This document shows, one piece after another, positions 9,871 through 17,188 of a stretch of 31,410 nucleotides of DNA. Positions within the stretch are counted from its first letter, which is position 1. Every line of letters starts with the position of its first letter. This DNA is from a virus, in IMG/VR virus record IMGVR_UViG_3300028027_000159, positions 1-31,410 of that record. One strand, 5' to 3'. The notes beneath the pieces are model-generated. The model saw only the letters and a program-made list of their open reading frames with translations. It searched no databases and was not told where the DNA came from. Both the position numbers and the translations under genes were made by a program.

Positions 9871-10047
9871 ATGAACATCGAAGCAGGTGGTTTCTTAAAG
9901 TTGGAATTATACAACGACGACGCTAACCTGTTTCTTCTTGCACTGACTAAGATAACGAAAGAAGGTGCTGCAATGGGTTTTAAGACGTATGGGTTGAACG
10001 AACAAGAGGTGAAGGTACTGAATGACATTCTGGAAAATTTAGGATAA
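9871..10047 (+). CDS. Small hypothetical protein (58 aa) after the prohead protease
   Basis: The ATG follows the protease stop with no gap, and the gene ends just before a strong hairpin. The product begins MNIEAGGFLKLELYNDDANL and is a soluble alpha/beta-looking protein with no cysteine or membrane segment. Codon use and acidic/Asn-rich composition match its neighbours. No family recognised; small proteins in this spot may be assembly factors, which is speculation. Confidence 0.6.
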   Translation: MNIEAGGFLKLELYNDDANLFLLALTKITKEGAAMGFKTYGLNEQEVKVLNDILENLG

Positions 10048-10051
10048 AAAA

Positions 10052-10075
10052 AACGGGGGTAACTACTCCCCCGTT
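10052..10075 (+). terminator. GC-rich hairpin between protease and scaffold genes
   Basis: An 8-bp perfect stem (AACGGGGG / CCCCCGTT) with an 8-nt loop follows the stop codon by 5 bases. On the plus strand it is preceded by A's but not followed by a T-run, so it may be a partial terminator, an mRNA-stabilising 3' hairpin or an attenuator that separates expression of the scaffold/capsid genes from upstream tail genes. Confidence 0.6.
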
Positions 10076-10172
10076 CAAACCTAAAATCAAAATGTAATCA
10101 ATGAAAAATCGAATTACGAAACAAATCTACGACATTTTATATTTAGGTACTAAACATTTAATAAACACTTAT

Positions 10173-10736
10173 ATGAATTTACGAGAAAAAGTAAATGCAC
10201 TATTCGCGAAACACAACGTATCACTCACAGCGGAAGAAACCGTTGTTGACGTGAAGCAAATGGTTGAAGCGATTCTTGCAGACGGAACGAGTATCTACTC
10301 GGACAGCGACACTTGGGCGCCAGGCGTTCGTGTATTATCTAAAGACGCAGACGGCAATGAAGTCGTAGTTGCAGACGGTGAGTACACAACAGCGGAAGGT
10401 GTTATTGTAGTCGTTGCAGACGGACTACTTGTTGAATTGAAACCAATGGTTGAAGAAGAACCAGCGGTTGAAGTAGAAGTAGAAGCTGAAAAACAGTCTA
10501 CGGATGAATCACTAAGCGCAGAGGTCGAAGGACTTTTGTCGTTAGTTGCAAAGTTAGAAAGCGAACTTTCAGAAGCTAAAAAAGCGAATGAGAATCTTTC
10601 GAGCGAAGTAACAAAATTAAGCGCGCAGCCTGCCGCTACTTCTATCAAAGAAGTAAAGCAAGCAAAACAAACACCTTCTAAGCCATACGCTAAAATGTCG
10701 GCTGAAGAACGTTTCGTATTTCACTTAAACAAATAA
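10173..10736 (+). CDS. Probable capsid scaffold / pre-capsid protein
   Basis: The start at 10173 (MNLREKVNALFAKHNVSLTA) gives 187 residues. The frame can be extended to 10101, but that part is AT-rich leader-like sequence. The N-terminal helix is followed by a small beta domain with a repeated DG motif (DADGNEVVVADGEYTTAEG). A highly acidic linker (EEEPAVEVEVEAEK) and a coiled coil (LVAKLESELSEAKKANENLS) come next, with a basic, Lys/Ser-rich C-terminus (KPYAKMSAEERFVFHLNK). An acidic coiled-coil protein with a basic C-terminus, directly between protease and major capsid genes, is what a scaffold looks like. No sequence-family proof is available here. Confidence 0.65.
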   Translation: MNLREKVNALFAKHNVSLTAEETVVDVKQMVEAILADGTSIYSDSDTWAPGVRVLSKDADGNEVVVADGEYTTAEGVIVVVADGLLVELKPMVEEEPAVEVEVEAEKQSTDESLSAEVEGLLSLVAKLESELSEAKKANENLSSEVTKLSAQPAATSIKEVKQAKQTPSKPYAKMSAEERFVFHLNK

Positions 10737-10754
10737 AAAAACAAACAATAAAAA

Positions 10755-11663
10755 ATGGCTACTACATTATCACCAAACCCAATTGATAGCACCTATTCAG
10801 GAGCTGTCGCAGGCGGTTACATCCGCGCTGCATTTTTAAGTAACGAGTCTTTAAACGCTGTTACATTTAAGCAAAACATTGACTACAAACAAGTTGTTCG
10901 TCGTCTTGTTGACAACGTAACTTTTGAAGCACCGACTTGTGATTTCACTCCTTCGGGAACTGTTGCATTAAGCGAGCGTATTTTGACTTTACAACAATTT
11001 CAAGTAGAGAGAAATTTGTGTAAAAATGACTTTTTGAAAGATTGGGAAACCAACTCAGAACAAAATGGACAGCTTCACGCTTCATTGACTGAAGCTATTA
11101 TAGCTAACGTATTGGCAGGTGTTGCAGCTCGTAACGAAGTTTTGATTTGGCAGGGCGTAAGCTCGTCTACTCAGTACGATGGTTTTGAAACTTTATTCTT
11201 AGATGACGCTAGCGTTCTTGATGTTTCTGCTCCAGAGGCAATCACTTCTGCTAACGTAATTGAAGAAATGGGACGTTTAGTTTTAACTCTTCCAACGCGT
11301 GTACGTCGTGCAACTGAGAAGCCTGTAATCGCAGTTTCTTCAAATGTTGCTGAAGCATACAGAACGGCTATCTTAGGTCTTGGTGGTGGATACTACTTGT
11401 ACCAAGGAGAAGCTGTTGTAATGAACTGGCAGGGACAGTATGACGTTATCGAATGTCCAGGTATGTCCGACAACACAATGGCGTTTTACCAAAAGTCAAA
11501 CTTGTGGTTTGGTACTAACACTCTTGATCAATGGAACAACGTTTCTGTTTTAGATATGTTTGATCGCGACTTGTCAAGAAATGTTCGTTTCCACACTTCA
11601 TTCTTTGCTGGTGCGCAATACGGCTTTGGAAACGAAATCGCATTTTACCAATACACTGCCTAA
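10755..11663 (+). CDS. Major capsid protein (HK97 fold expected)
   Basis: A 302-residue protein between the scaffold-like and tail-tube genes. It has the organisation of capsid proteins of Bacteroidota siphophages: an N-arm (YSGAVAGGYIRAAFLSNES), E-loop-like strands (IDYKQVVRRLVDNVTFEAP), a spine helix region (LHASLTEAIIANVLAGVAAR), the A-domain (KPVIAVSSNVAEAYRTAI) and a late beta segment (NLWFGTNTLDQWNNVSVLDM), ending YGFGNEIAFYQYTA. Its codon choice looks smoother than that of its neighbours (more GTT, GCT, CGT), as expected for the most abundant phage protein. It has its own downstream terminator hairpin. Confidence 0.85.
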   Translation: MATTLSPNPIDSTYSGAVAGGYIRAAFLSNESLNAVTFKQNIDYKQVVRRLVDNVTFEAPTCDFTPSGTVALSERILTLQQFQVERNLCKNDFLKDWETNSEQNGQLHASLTEAIIANVLAGVAARNEVLIWQGVSSSTQYDGFETLFLDDASVLDVSAPEAITSANVIEEMGRLVLTLPTRVRRATEKPVIAVSSNVAEAYRTAILGLGGGYYLYQGEAVVMNWQGQYDVIECPGMSDNTMAFYQKSNLWFGTNTLDQWNNVSVLDMFDRDLSRNVRFHTSFFAGAQYGFGNEIAFYQYTA

Positions 11664-11691
11664 TCAATACCATTCTAACCCTTGCATAAAC

Positions 11692-11722
11692 AGAGGTAGC
11701 GGCTAAACACCGCTCCTCTTTT
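11692..11722 (+). terminator. Rho-independent terminator after the capsid gene
   Basis: The stem AGAGG-t-AGCGG / CCGCT-CCTCT has a single bulged T and a 7-nt loop (CTAAACA), and the 3' arm runs straight into a T4 tract. It follows the capsid stop by about 30 bases, so much capsid transcription may end here with some read-through to the tail-tube gene. Confidence 0.75.
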
Positions 11723-11745
11723 GTGCTAATAAAAAACATACAAAT

Positions 11746-12261
11746 ATGGCAAATTGTGAATTGACTATCGGCTTTGATTTAGAGTGCAAAGACGCTATCG
11801 GCGGGATTAAATCAATCGTTTTAACCGAATGGAACTCAACTGTTGAATTTATTTTTACAGGAGCAACAGAAGTGGTTGAAGAAATTGTTGGTGTTGCAGA
11901 TAATGAATTGTTTACATATCAACTTCCAACTCAAACAGGATCGTTCGAAGAAACAATAAACTTCAATCGCGACGCGGGTACAATTTTTTACACGCAGACG
12001 GTAAACGTTATGTTGAACAAATTAAGCGCGGCAAAACGTCTTGAATTGCAAGGTGTTGCAACTACTCGCGTTATTGTATTTGTAAACGATACAAACGACA
12101 ATTGGTGGGCTGTTGGCTATGAGTTCGGCGCAGACCTTTCTACTGCAACAGCAGGAACAGGAACGGTTTTGGGTGACATGAACGGTTTCACTTTGGCGTT
12201 CACTCACGAAACACCGAAGCGCGCTTACAAATTAGCTGGCGCTCCTGCTGACATTAACTAA
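11746..12261 (+). CDS. Probable major tail (tube) protein
   Basis: A 171-residue beta-rich protein. The core pattern (ETINFNRDAGTIFYTQTVNV, LNKLSAAKRLELQGVA, TTRVIVFVNDTNDNWWAVGY, GTVLGDMNGFTLAFTH) matches tail-tube-like proteins of Bacteroidota phages. In those the FxQxxxxxLxKL strand and the DLNGYxLxF strand near the C-terminus are recurrent. It sits between capsid and portal genes, with hairpins on both sides, consistent with high, separately tuned expression. The call is from pattern memory; a capsid-associated protein is the main alternative. Confidence 0.6.
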   Translation: MANCELTIGFDLECKDAIGGIKSIVLTEWNSTVEFIFTGATEVVEEIVGVADNELFTYQLPTQTGSFEETINFNRDAGTIFYTQTVNVMLNKLSAAKRLELQGVATTRVIVFVNDTNDNWWAVGYEFGADLSTATAGTGTVLGDMNGFTLAFTHETPKRAYKLAGAPADIN

Positions 12262-12276
12262 TCAAAAAACTTTTAC

Positions 12277-12305
12277 ACACATAGGGACAAAGCGTCCCTA
12301 CGTGT
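12277..12305 (+). terminator. Hairpin after the tail-tube gene
   Basis: An inner stem TAGGGAC / GTCCCTA with loop AAAGC is extended after one mismatch by ACAC / GTGT, and AATTTT follows within a few bases. It looks like a weak terminator or a 3' stabilising hairpin, parallel to the one after the capsid gene. Confidence 0.6.
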
Positions 12306-12333
12306 TGTAATTTTAACGTAAAGGGAAAAGGGA

Positions 12334-12717
12334 ATGGTATACCTAAACACAAACACAGCGAATCAATATGCGTATCTTTCGTTAGACGAAGGACGTGCCT
12401 ATTTCAACGTTGCCTTTACTCATTACCTTCTTGTCATGACTTACGAAATGACAGGTGAACAATTAGCGCAAGTGGTCGAAGTAATAAACGAGAACGAACG
12501 CGTGACTAAAATAAGACTTACAACCGTTGGTTTGGTCGATGCAGGACGTTATCATTACGAAGTGTACGGGCAAAACAGCAGCAGCAATATAGACCCAACC
12601 AACGCTTCCGTCGTTGGATTGGTTGAAAAGAGTTTAATGATTCTTCAAGACGGAACAATTTTCTTCGACGTTTCTTCGCCAACGATTCCCGTTGACGTAA
12701 TTTATACAGGTGCATAA
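12334..12717 (+). CDS. Conserved-type phage structural protein of unknown role
   Basis: A 127-residue protein starting MVYLNTNTANQYAYLSLDEG after a purine-rich leader (AAAGGGAAAAGGGA) that could act as an unusually strong ribosome site for this genome. It is beta-rich with a YEVYGQNSSSN motif followed by NASVVGLVEKSLMIL. I have a memory of similar small proteins next to portal genes in Bacteroidota phages, but no assigned function. No cysteine, no membrane segment. It ends two bases before the portal ATG, so the two are probably co-translated; it could be a decoration or connector protein. Confidence 0.55.
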   Translation: MVYLNTNTANQYAYLSLDEGRAYFNVAFTHYLLVMTYEMTGEQLAQVVEVINENERVTKIRLTTVGLVDAGRYHYEVYGQNSSSNIDPTNASVVGLVEKSLMILQDGTIFFDVSSPTIPVDVIYTGA

Positions 12718-12718
12718 T

Positions 12719-14419
12719 ATGAGTAACATTCAATCAATAAATCTTTCAGCATACGAACCAGTTGAAGCAATCGAGAAAGAGAATCGCGCGGGTTGGATTG
12801 ACTACGGTTTCAACAATTTATTTCCTCAGCACCTAATCACGCTTTATTACAATAGTCCTATTCATAACGCGTTGACGAACTCAATTGCTTACATGATTGA
12901 AGGCAAAGGAACGGGTACAATTCTCGACAATGCTTTGCAAGGAATTGCGTTCGACTTAAAACTTCAAGGTTCATTTTGTGCTGAGGTGATATGGTCGTTA
13001 GACTTTACTCGCATTGTACAAATCAATCACTTGCCTTTCGAAAATTGCAGACTTGCATACGACAAAGAAGAAGACGACATTACAGGAATTTTCTATTCGA
13101 AAGATTGGGCTAATACACGAAGCAAAAAAGGAAAACCCGAATTTATTCCTGCGTTCAATCCGTCAATCGCGCAAGAACAACCACGACAAGTTATCTACGC
13201 ACACGGCATGATGGCAGGAAGTTCATACTACGCGAAGCCTGACTATTTCGGTGCGTTGAATTACGTTGAATTGTCTTATCAAATGGGAATGTACCACGTC
13301 AACAATATCTTGAATGGTTTATTCCCTTCGTTCATTATTAACTTCTTAAACGGTATTCCGCAGAAAGAAGAACGTGAAGCAATACGTCGCGAGTGGGAAA
13401 CAAGATTGAGCGGTGCAAGCAACGCGGGAAAGTTCTTAATGACATTTAATGAAGATCCTACACGCGCTCCACAAATAGAATCCTTTCCTTTATCGGACGC
13501 AGATAAACAATATCAGTTTTTATCAGAAGAAACAGCGAAGCAAATCATGGTCGGACACCGCGTTGTTTCGCCATTGATTCACGGCATACGCGACACGACA
13601 GGATTCGGTTCGAACAAAGACGAAATGGTTGTTGGTTTGGAGATATTTAACAACCAAGTTATTAAGCCATATCAAAGAATCATCGAGCGTGTCTTCACTC
13701 CGATTTTAGGAGAGATAAATATCGAAATGAATTCGCCATTTGACGACGAAGTAGTCGTTGTTCAACCAACGGTGCAAACTGCTGAATTAAAAAAAAAAGT
13801 AGTTGCTGCTGAAAACAAGATAAGCGCAGAAGATAGCGCGTTGTGGTTGGCTTATCTTAAAGAGAAAGCGGAATACGTCAACGAAGAAGAATGGGAGTTA
13901 ATTTCTGACGAAGAAGTAACTAATCCAGAAGCAGAAGAAAACTACCGCACCGAATTTATGAGTGTTCGCGGTTACGACAACCCCGACGAAGTAAGCAAAG
14001 CGTTAGACACTGGTCTTTATAAAGTTCGCTATTATTACTCAACAAATTTCACATACAAAGACGGCGAAATTGTAACGCGTGACTTCTGTCAAGAAATGGT
14101 TGCGCTATCAAAAGAAGGGGCGCTATTTCGTTACGAAGATATTCAACAAATGGAGAAAGACGGAGTCAACGATGCGTTTGCACCCGCAGGGGCATCACGA
14201 TATTCGGTCTGGAAATATAAGGGCGGAGTCTACTGCCGCCACGCTTTCTTTAGAAAAGTATTTGTACGCAAAAGAGAGAAAGGTCGCTTCCTTCCTAACG
14301 ACGGATTGAAAAACGATAGAGTTGTAACAGGTGGTGTTGCAAACGAACTATTTCCAAAAGGAATAGAAGCGGTTCGTCCTAACGATATGCCGAACAGAGC
14401 ATCATTAAAATATAAATAA
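12719..14419 (+). CDS. Portal protein with extra C-terminal domain
   Basis: The ATG at 12719 is preferred over an in-frame GTG at 12710 that would overlap the previous gene; it gives 566 residues. Residues 1-360 follow the portal pattern of Bacteroidota phages: NNLFPQHLITLYYNSPIHNA at the N-terminus, a wing/clip region (VIYAHGMMAGSSYY), the SGASNAGKFLMTF stretch and IMVGHRVVSPLIHGIRD before a final helix (IERVFTPILGEI). Portals form the dodecameric DNA gate that binds the terminase. After an acidic linker, residues ~420-540 form a separate domain (RYYYSTN, DFCQEMVAL, YRYEDIQQM-like FRYEDIQQM, YSVWKYKGGVYCRHAFFRKV) with Cys/His residues, not part of a basic portal. It resembles domains I recall at the ends of portal or minor head proteins. 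Confidence 0.8.
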   Translation: MSNIQSINLSAYEPVEAIEKENRAGWIDYGFNNLFPQHLITLYYNSPIHNALTNSIAYMIEGKGTGTILDNALQGIAFDLKLQGSFCAEVIWSLDFTRIVQINHLPFENCRLAYDKEEDDITGIFYSKDWANTRSKKGKPEFIPAFNPSIAQEQPRQVIYAHGMMAGSSYYAKPDYFGALNYVELSYQMGMYHVNNILNGLFPSFIINFLNGIPQKEEREAIRREWETRLSGASNAGKFLMTFNEDPTRAPQIESFPLSDADKQYQFLSEETAKQIMVGHRVVSPLIHGIRDTTGFGSNKDEMVVGLEIFNNQVIKPYQRIIERVFTPILGEINIEMNSPFDDEVVVVQPTVQTAELKKKVVAAENKISAEDSALWLAYLKEKAEYVNEEEWELISDEEVTNPEAEENYRTEFMSVRGYDNPDEVSKALDTGLYKVRYYYSTNFTYKDGEIVTRDFCQEMVALSKEGALFRYEDIQQMEKDGVNDAFAPAGASRYSVWKYKGGVYCRHAFFRKVFVRKREKGRFLPNDGLKNDRVVTGGVANELFPKGIEAVRPNDMPNRASLKYK

Positions 14420-14427
14420 AAACTACA

Positions 14428-15000
14428 ATGGCACTACAACCCGAAGTTCTACTCATTGACGAAAACTATATCAAAAAATATACATGGATTAACGGCTCAG
14501 TTGACCCATTGCTTCTATACCCTGCTATTTATTTGTCGCAAGACAAGTACGCGCAATTGTATTTAGGTACTGACCTTTACAACCGCATCAAAGAAGACGT
14601 GGTGAACGACGACATTACGGGCGCATACGCAACGCTTTTAGACAACTATTTACGTCGCATGATAATGTGGTGGACTATGTATGAGGTCCTTCCGCATTTG
14701 TACGTTAAAACCGACAATGGAAGTCTTGTAATTCGCACAAGCGAAGACACAACACCAATCAGTCAAACCGACTTACAGAACTACCGCGATCAAGCGCGTT
14801 CACAAGCTATGTTTTACACGCAAAGAATGGTCGATTATTTGTGTTTTAATCAATCGGACTTTCCCGAATACACAACGAACGTAACACAACAAATTTGGTC
14901 ACAAACAAATGTCTATCCGTCAAATGCTTTTGAGATTAGCGACGGACGCGACAGACGACCATACGAATATAGAAGACCAGGCTTAGGTTGGTTCAGATAA
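14428..15000 (+). CDS. Head-tail adaptor (connector) protein
   Basis: A 190-residue, mostly helical protein just after the portal. The pattern (PEVLLIDENYIKKYTWINGS, then YLGTDLYNRIKEDV and YLRRMIMWWTMYEVLPHLYV) resembles the six-helix head-tail adaptors of Bacteroidota and crAss-like phages. The aromatic-rich helices are typical of that group. Adaptors bind beneath the portal and close the head after packaging. The gene position directly after the portal supports this. The Arg/Pro/Tyr-rich C-terminus (RDRRPYEYRRPG) could reach into the portal channel. No alternative role is better supported. Confidence 0.65.
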   Translation: MALQPEVLLIDENYIKKYTWINGSVDPLLLYPAIYLSQDKYAQLYLGTDLYNRIKEDVVNDDITGAYATLLDNYLRRMIMWWTMYEVLPHLYVKTDNGSLVIRTSEDTTPISQTDLQNYRDQARSQAMFYTQRMVDYLCFNQSDFPEYTTNVTQQIWSQTNVYPSNAFEISDGRDRRPYEYRRPGLGWFR

Positions 15001-15015
15001 CGAATACAAATTACA

Positions 15016-15132
15016 ATGGCTACAAGGGGACGAAAGAAAGACATGGTAAAACAAAAGGTTTACGAAGAAAAATTTCGTAAGTATCTAATCAAAAAAGAGA
15101 AACAAATAAAAAGATTGGTAAATGAAAGTTAA
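15016..15132 (+). CDS. Very basic small protein (38 aa)
   Basis: The product opens MATRGRKKDMVKQKVYEEKF and contains a Lys/Arg-rich helix. It lies between the adaptor and endolysin genes and overlaps the endolysin start by 11 bases. Its charge would let it bind nucleic acid or phospholipid, but nothing specific can be claimed. It is included because it has an ATG after an A-rich leader and fills an otherwise empty gap. Confidence 0.45.
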   Translation: MATRGRKKDMVKQKVYEEKFRKYLIKKEKQIKRLVNES

Positions 15133-15568
15133 CGAGGAAGGTTACGCGCTTATAAAGCGTTTTGAAGGTTGCAAATTGAAGGCGTATAAATGCCCTGCTA
15201 ACGTGTGGACTATTGGCTTTGGAAATACCTTCTACGAAAACGGCGACCGTGTTAAAGAAGGCGACGTAATCACGCAACAACGTGCGGACGAATTAGCAAA
15301 GTTTATAATTGACCAGTTCGCCGTTTCAATCGCACCGTTCATTTTGCAACCGCTCAACGACAATCAATTTAGCGCGTGTGTTTCGTTAGCTTACAACATC
15401 GGAACGGGTGGGTTCAAACGTTCGTCTGTATTTAAGAAATTAAACATTAACCCAACAGACCCAACAATAGCTAATTCTTTTCGTTTGTGGAACAAGGGCG
15501 GCGGTGTTGTTTTGAAGGGTTTGGTTCGTCGTCGTGAAGCTGAGATACAATTATATTTTAAAGCATAA
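15122..15568 (+). CDS. Endolysin, GH24 (T4-type) lysozyme
   Basis: A 148-residue lysozyme. The opening has the GH24 signature: RFEG (catalytic Glu15), then LKAYKCPANVWTIGFGNT. Where classic members have Asp, this one has Cys24, and Thr30 and Thr36 lie in the WTIGFGNT stretch; the usual GHT is GNT here. Later conserved pieces are LNDNQFSACVSLAYNIG, RLWNKGGG and GLVRRREAE. It cleaves the peptidoglycan glycan chain. There is no N-terminal signal sequence, so it depends on the holin-like proteins encoded next. Length matches small phage lysozymes. Confidence 0.92.
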   Translation: MKVNEEGYALIKRFEGCKLKAYKCPANVWTIGFGNTFYENGDRVKEGDVITQQRADELAKFIIDQFAVSIAPFILQPLNDNQFSACVSLAYNIGTGGFKRSSVFKKLNINPTDPTIANSFRLWNKGGGVVLKGLVRRREAEIQLYFKA

Positions 15569-15588
15569 CGACAATTATATTTTAAGAC

Positions 15589-15837
15589 ATGAACACAGAA
15601 AACGAAATTACTTTGATACACGAACAGCTTCAAGAAATGGACAAGAAGATTGACCGCATTTACAACGTGTTAATCGGTGACGATCAGATGAAGATTGAAG
15701 GTCTTGTGAGCAAGGTTCAGAAGCACGACAAGTACATAAACAACCAACGTTTACAGGTTGCTCGTTTAGGTGGTATCGCAACCGCAGCGGGTATCGTTGG
15801 CGGTCTTATTGTTCAACTAATTTTAAAAATGATATGA
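15589..15837 (+). CDS. Lysis-cassette membrane protein (XhlA-like topology)
   Basis: An 82-residue protein. Residues 1-55 are an amphipathic coiled coil (LIHEQLQEMDKKIDRIYNVL) and residues ~60-80 one membrane segment (ARLGGIATAAGIVGGLIVQL). This N-out-of-membrane coiled coil with a C-terminal anchor is the layout of XhlA/hemolysin-type phage lysis partners. It lies between the endolysin and a two-span holin candidate, and its stop overlaps the next start (ATGA). Function is inferred from topology and context. Confidence 0.6.
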   Translation: MNTENEITLIHEQLQEMDKKIDRIYNVLIGDDQMKIEGLVSKVQKHDKYINNQRLQVARLGGIATAAGIVGGLIVQLILKMI

Positions 15838-16100
15838 AAAACTGGTTTAATTCTTTGTTAACTTCAAGTACAAAAGTATCTTCGAAGAGAGTTGTCGCTA
15901 TATTTGTTTCACTCAATCTAATTGTAATAAGTTACATTGCTGTTTTTAGTTCTTATGATTGCCCCATTCCAATGTTTGACACGCTCGCATTGTTGACAGG
16001 TGGCTTGTTCACAGGAACGGTAATTGAAAGATTCACTAAACAAGAAAAGAATGGCAAGGGAACTAACGACAGCGAGAACAATAGCAGCGGAAATTTGTAG
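15834..16100 (+). CDS. Holin candidate
   Basis: An 88-residue protein with two hydrophobic spans (VVAIFVSLNLIVISYIAVF and FDTLALLTGGLFTGTVIERF region) and a polar Asn/Lys-rich C-terminal tail. Small size, two spans and placement right after the endolysin fit a class II-type holin. The N-terminal SSKRVVAIF is like holin proteins of Bacteroidota phages that I remember. Its last 50 bases overlap the start of the metallophosphoesterase gene in another frame, an unusually long overlap for this genome. Confidence 0.65.
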   Translation: MKNWFNSLLTSSTKVSSKRVVAIFVSLNLIVISYIAVFSSYDCPIPMFDTLALLTGGLFTGTVIERFTKQEKNGKGTNDSENNSSGNL

Positions 16101-17052
16101 TAAGTTTTCAGAAACTCCTTCGCTCACGTTAGCGAAAAAATTATTTACTGAATATCCAGAAGTATACAAAAACATTGAACACGCGAGGTCTTTAATTCGT
16201 ACAATTCGTGGTAAGAATGGCGACGAAAAAAGAAAAAAAACAGAAGATAAAAAGTTGTTTGAAGAAAAGCCACGACCATTGAACCCATTTGCACTTCCAA
16301 AGTCTTACGCAAAGAAGCGTAGACACGTTGAAGTTAGCGGAACGAAGTTCTTAATTCTTTGCGATTTGCACTTTCCATATCAAGATAACGAAGCTATTGA
16401 GTGCGCGATAAACGAAGGCATCAAACAAGGATGTGATTCAATTATCTTGAACGGTGACGCGTTAGACTGTCACATGATTTCCGACTTCGTTAAAGATCCG
16501 CGTAAGCGTAAATTCAAAGACGAACTTTATTCTATTCGTCAATTTCTTGCATCGCTTAGACACACGTTTCCAACGGCAAACATTTACTACAAAGAAGGCA
16601 ACCACGAAGAACGTTACTGGCGTTATATGCGAATCAAAGCACCTGAGTTGTTTGACATTGATGCGTTTGATTTTCCTTCGCTTACCCATTGCGACAAGCA
16701 CAACGTGAAGTGGATTGACGGCAAGAGCAAATTAAACATAGGTAAACTTTCAATCTTTCACGGGCACGAATTCGGCAAGCAATTTCTTCCGTCTGTCAAC
16801 GTGGCGCGTGGTTTGTTCATGAAGACGAAAGTTTCTTCGATGTGCGGACACCACCACCAAACAGCGGAACACAACGAACGCGACGCGAATGGTAAGTTTA
16901 TAACGTGTTGGGGCGTGGGTTGTTTGAGCGAGCTTAGTCCCGACTACAATCCTTATTCAAAATACAATCACGGATTTTGCATTGTAACTAAAGGAAAAAA
17001 TGGTTACTTTAGCGTCAACAATTACCGAATACACGAAGGTAATATTTTATAA
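16051..17052 (+). CDS. Calcineurin-like metallophosphoesterase
   Basis: The ATG at 16051 (MARELTTARTIAAEICSKF) gives 333 residues; a TTG nine codons earlier is less likely. The N-terminal ~55 residues form a helical domain (LTLAKKLFTEYPEVY, EHARSLIRTIRG) that recurs in phage members of this family. The catalytic domain has DLH (105-107), GDALD (135-139), GNHEE (183-187), HGH (237-239) and a GHHH motif (266-269), all metal ligands of the family. The substrate is unknown: nucleotides, nucleic acid ends or cyclic-nucleotide signals are options. It lies inside the lysis/late cassette, not with DNA metabolism, and overlaps the holin gene by 50 bases. Confidence 0.85.
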   Translation: MARELTTARTIAAEICSKFSETPSLTLAKKLFTEYPEVYKNIEHARSLIRTIRGKNGDEKRKKTEDKKLFEEKPRPLNPFALPKSYAKKRRHVEVSGTKFLILCDLHFPYQDNEAIECAINEGIKQGCDSIILNGDALDCHMISDFVKDPRKRKFKDELYSIRQFLASLRHTFPTANIYYKEGNHEERYWRYMRIKAPELFDIDAFDFPSLTHCDKHNVKWIDGKSKLNIGKLSIFHGHEFGKQFLPSVNVARGLFMKTKVSSMCGHHHQTAEHNERDANGKFITCWGVGCLSELSPDYNPYSKYNHGFCIVTKGKNGYFSVNNYRIHEGNIL

Positions 17053-17068
17053 ACCTAAAAAAACAACT

Positions 17069-17182
17069 ATGATTATTGCAATTATTTTTCTTTGCACCGC
17101 GCTTGTTGGCGTGTTGTGGGTTCGCGGCATCGACAAGATGTCAAAAGAACACCCAGACTACAACGGAAACGATTTAATCTAA
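17069..17182 (+). CDS. Small single-span membrane protein (37 aa)
   Basis: The start at 17069 (MIIAIIFLCTALVGVLWVRG) follows an A-rich leader, and the first ~20 residues are a membrane segment followed by a short polar tail (IDKMSKEHPDYNGNDLI). An upstream in-frame start at 17000 would lie inside the metallophosphoesterase gene and is rejected. Position between lysis genes suggests a role in envelope disruption, for example an accessory holin or antiholin; this is inference only. Confidence 0.55.
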   Translation: MIIAIIFLCTALVGVLWVRGIDKMSKEHPDYNGNDLI

Positions 17183-17188
17183 CGCACA

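Noticed and set aside
10101-10172. N-terminal extension of the scaffold-like protein
   Set aside because: Leader-like AT-rich sequence after a hairpin; the inner ATG at 10173 begins a typical amphipathic N-terminus.
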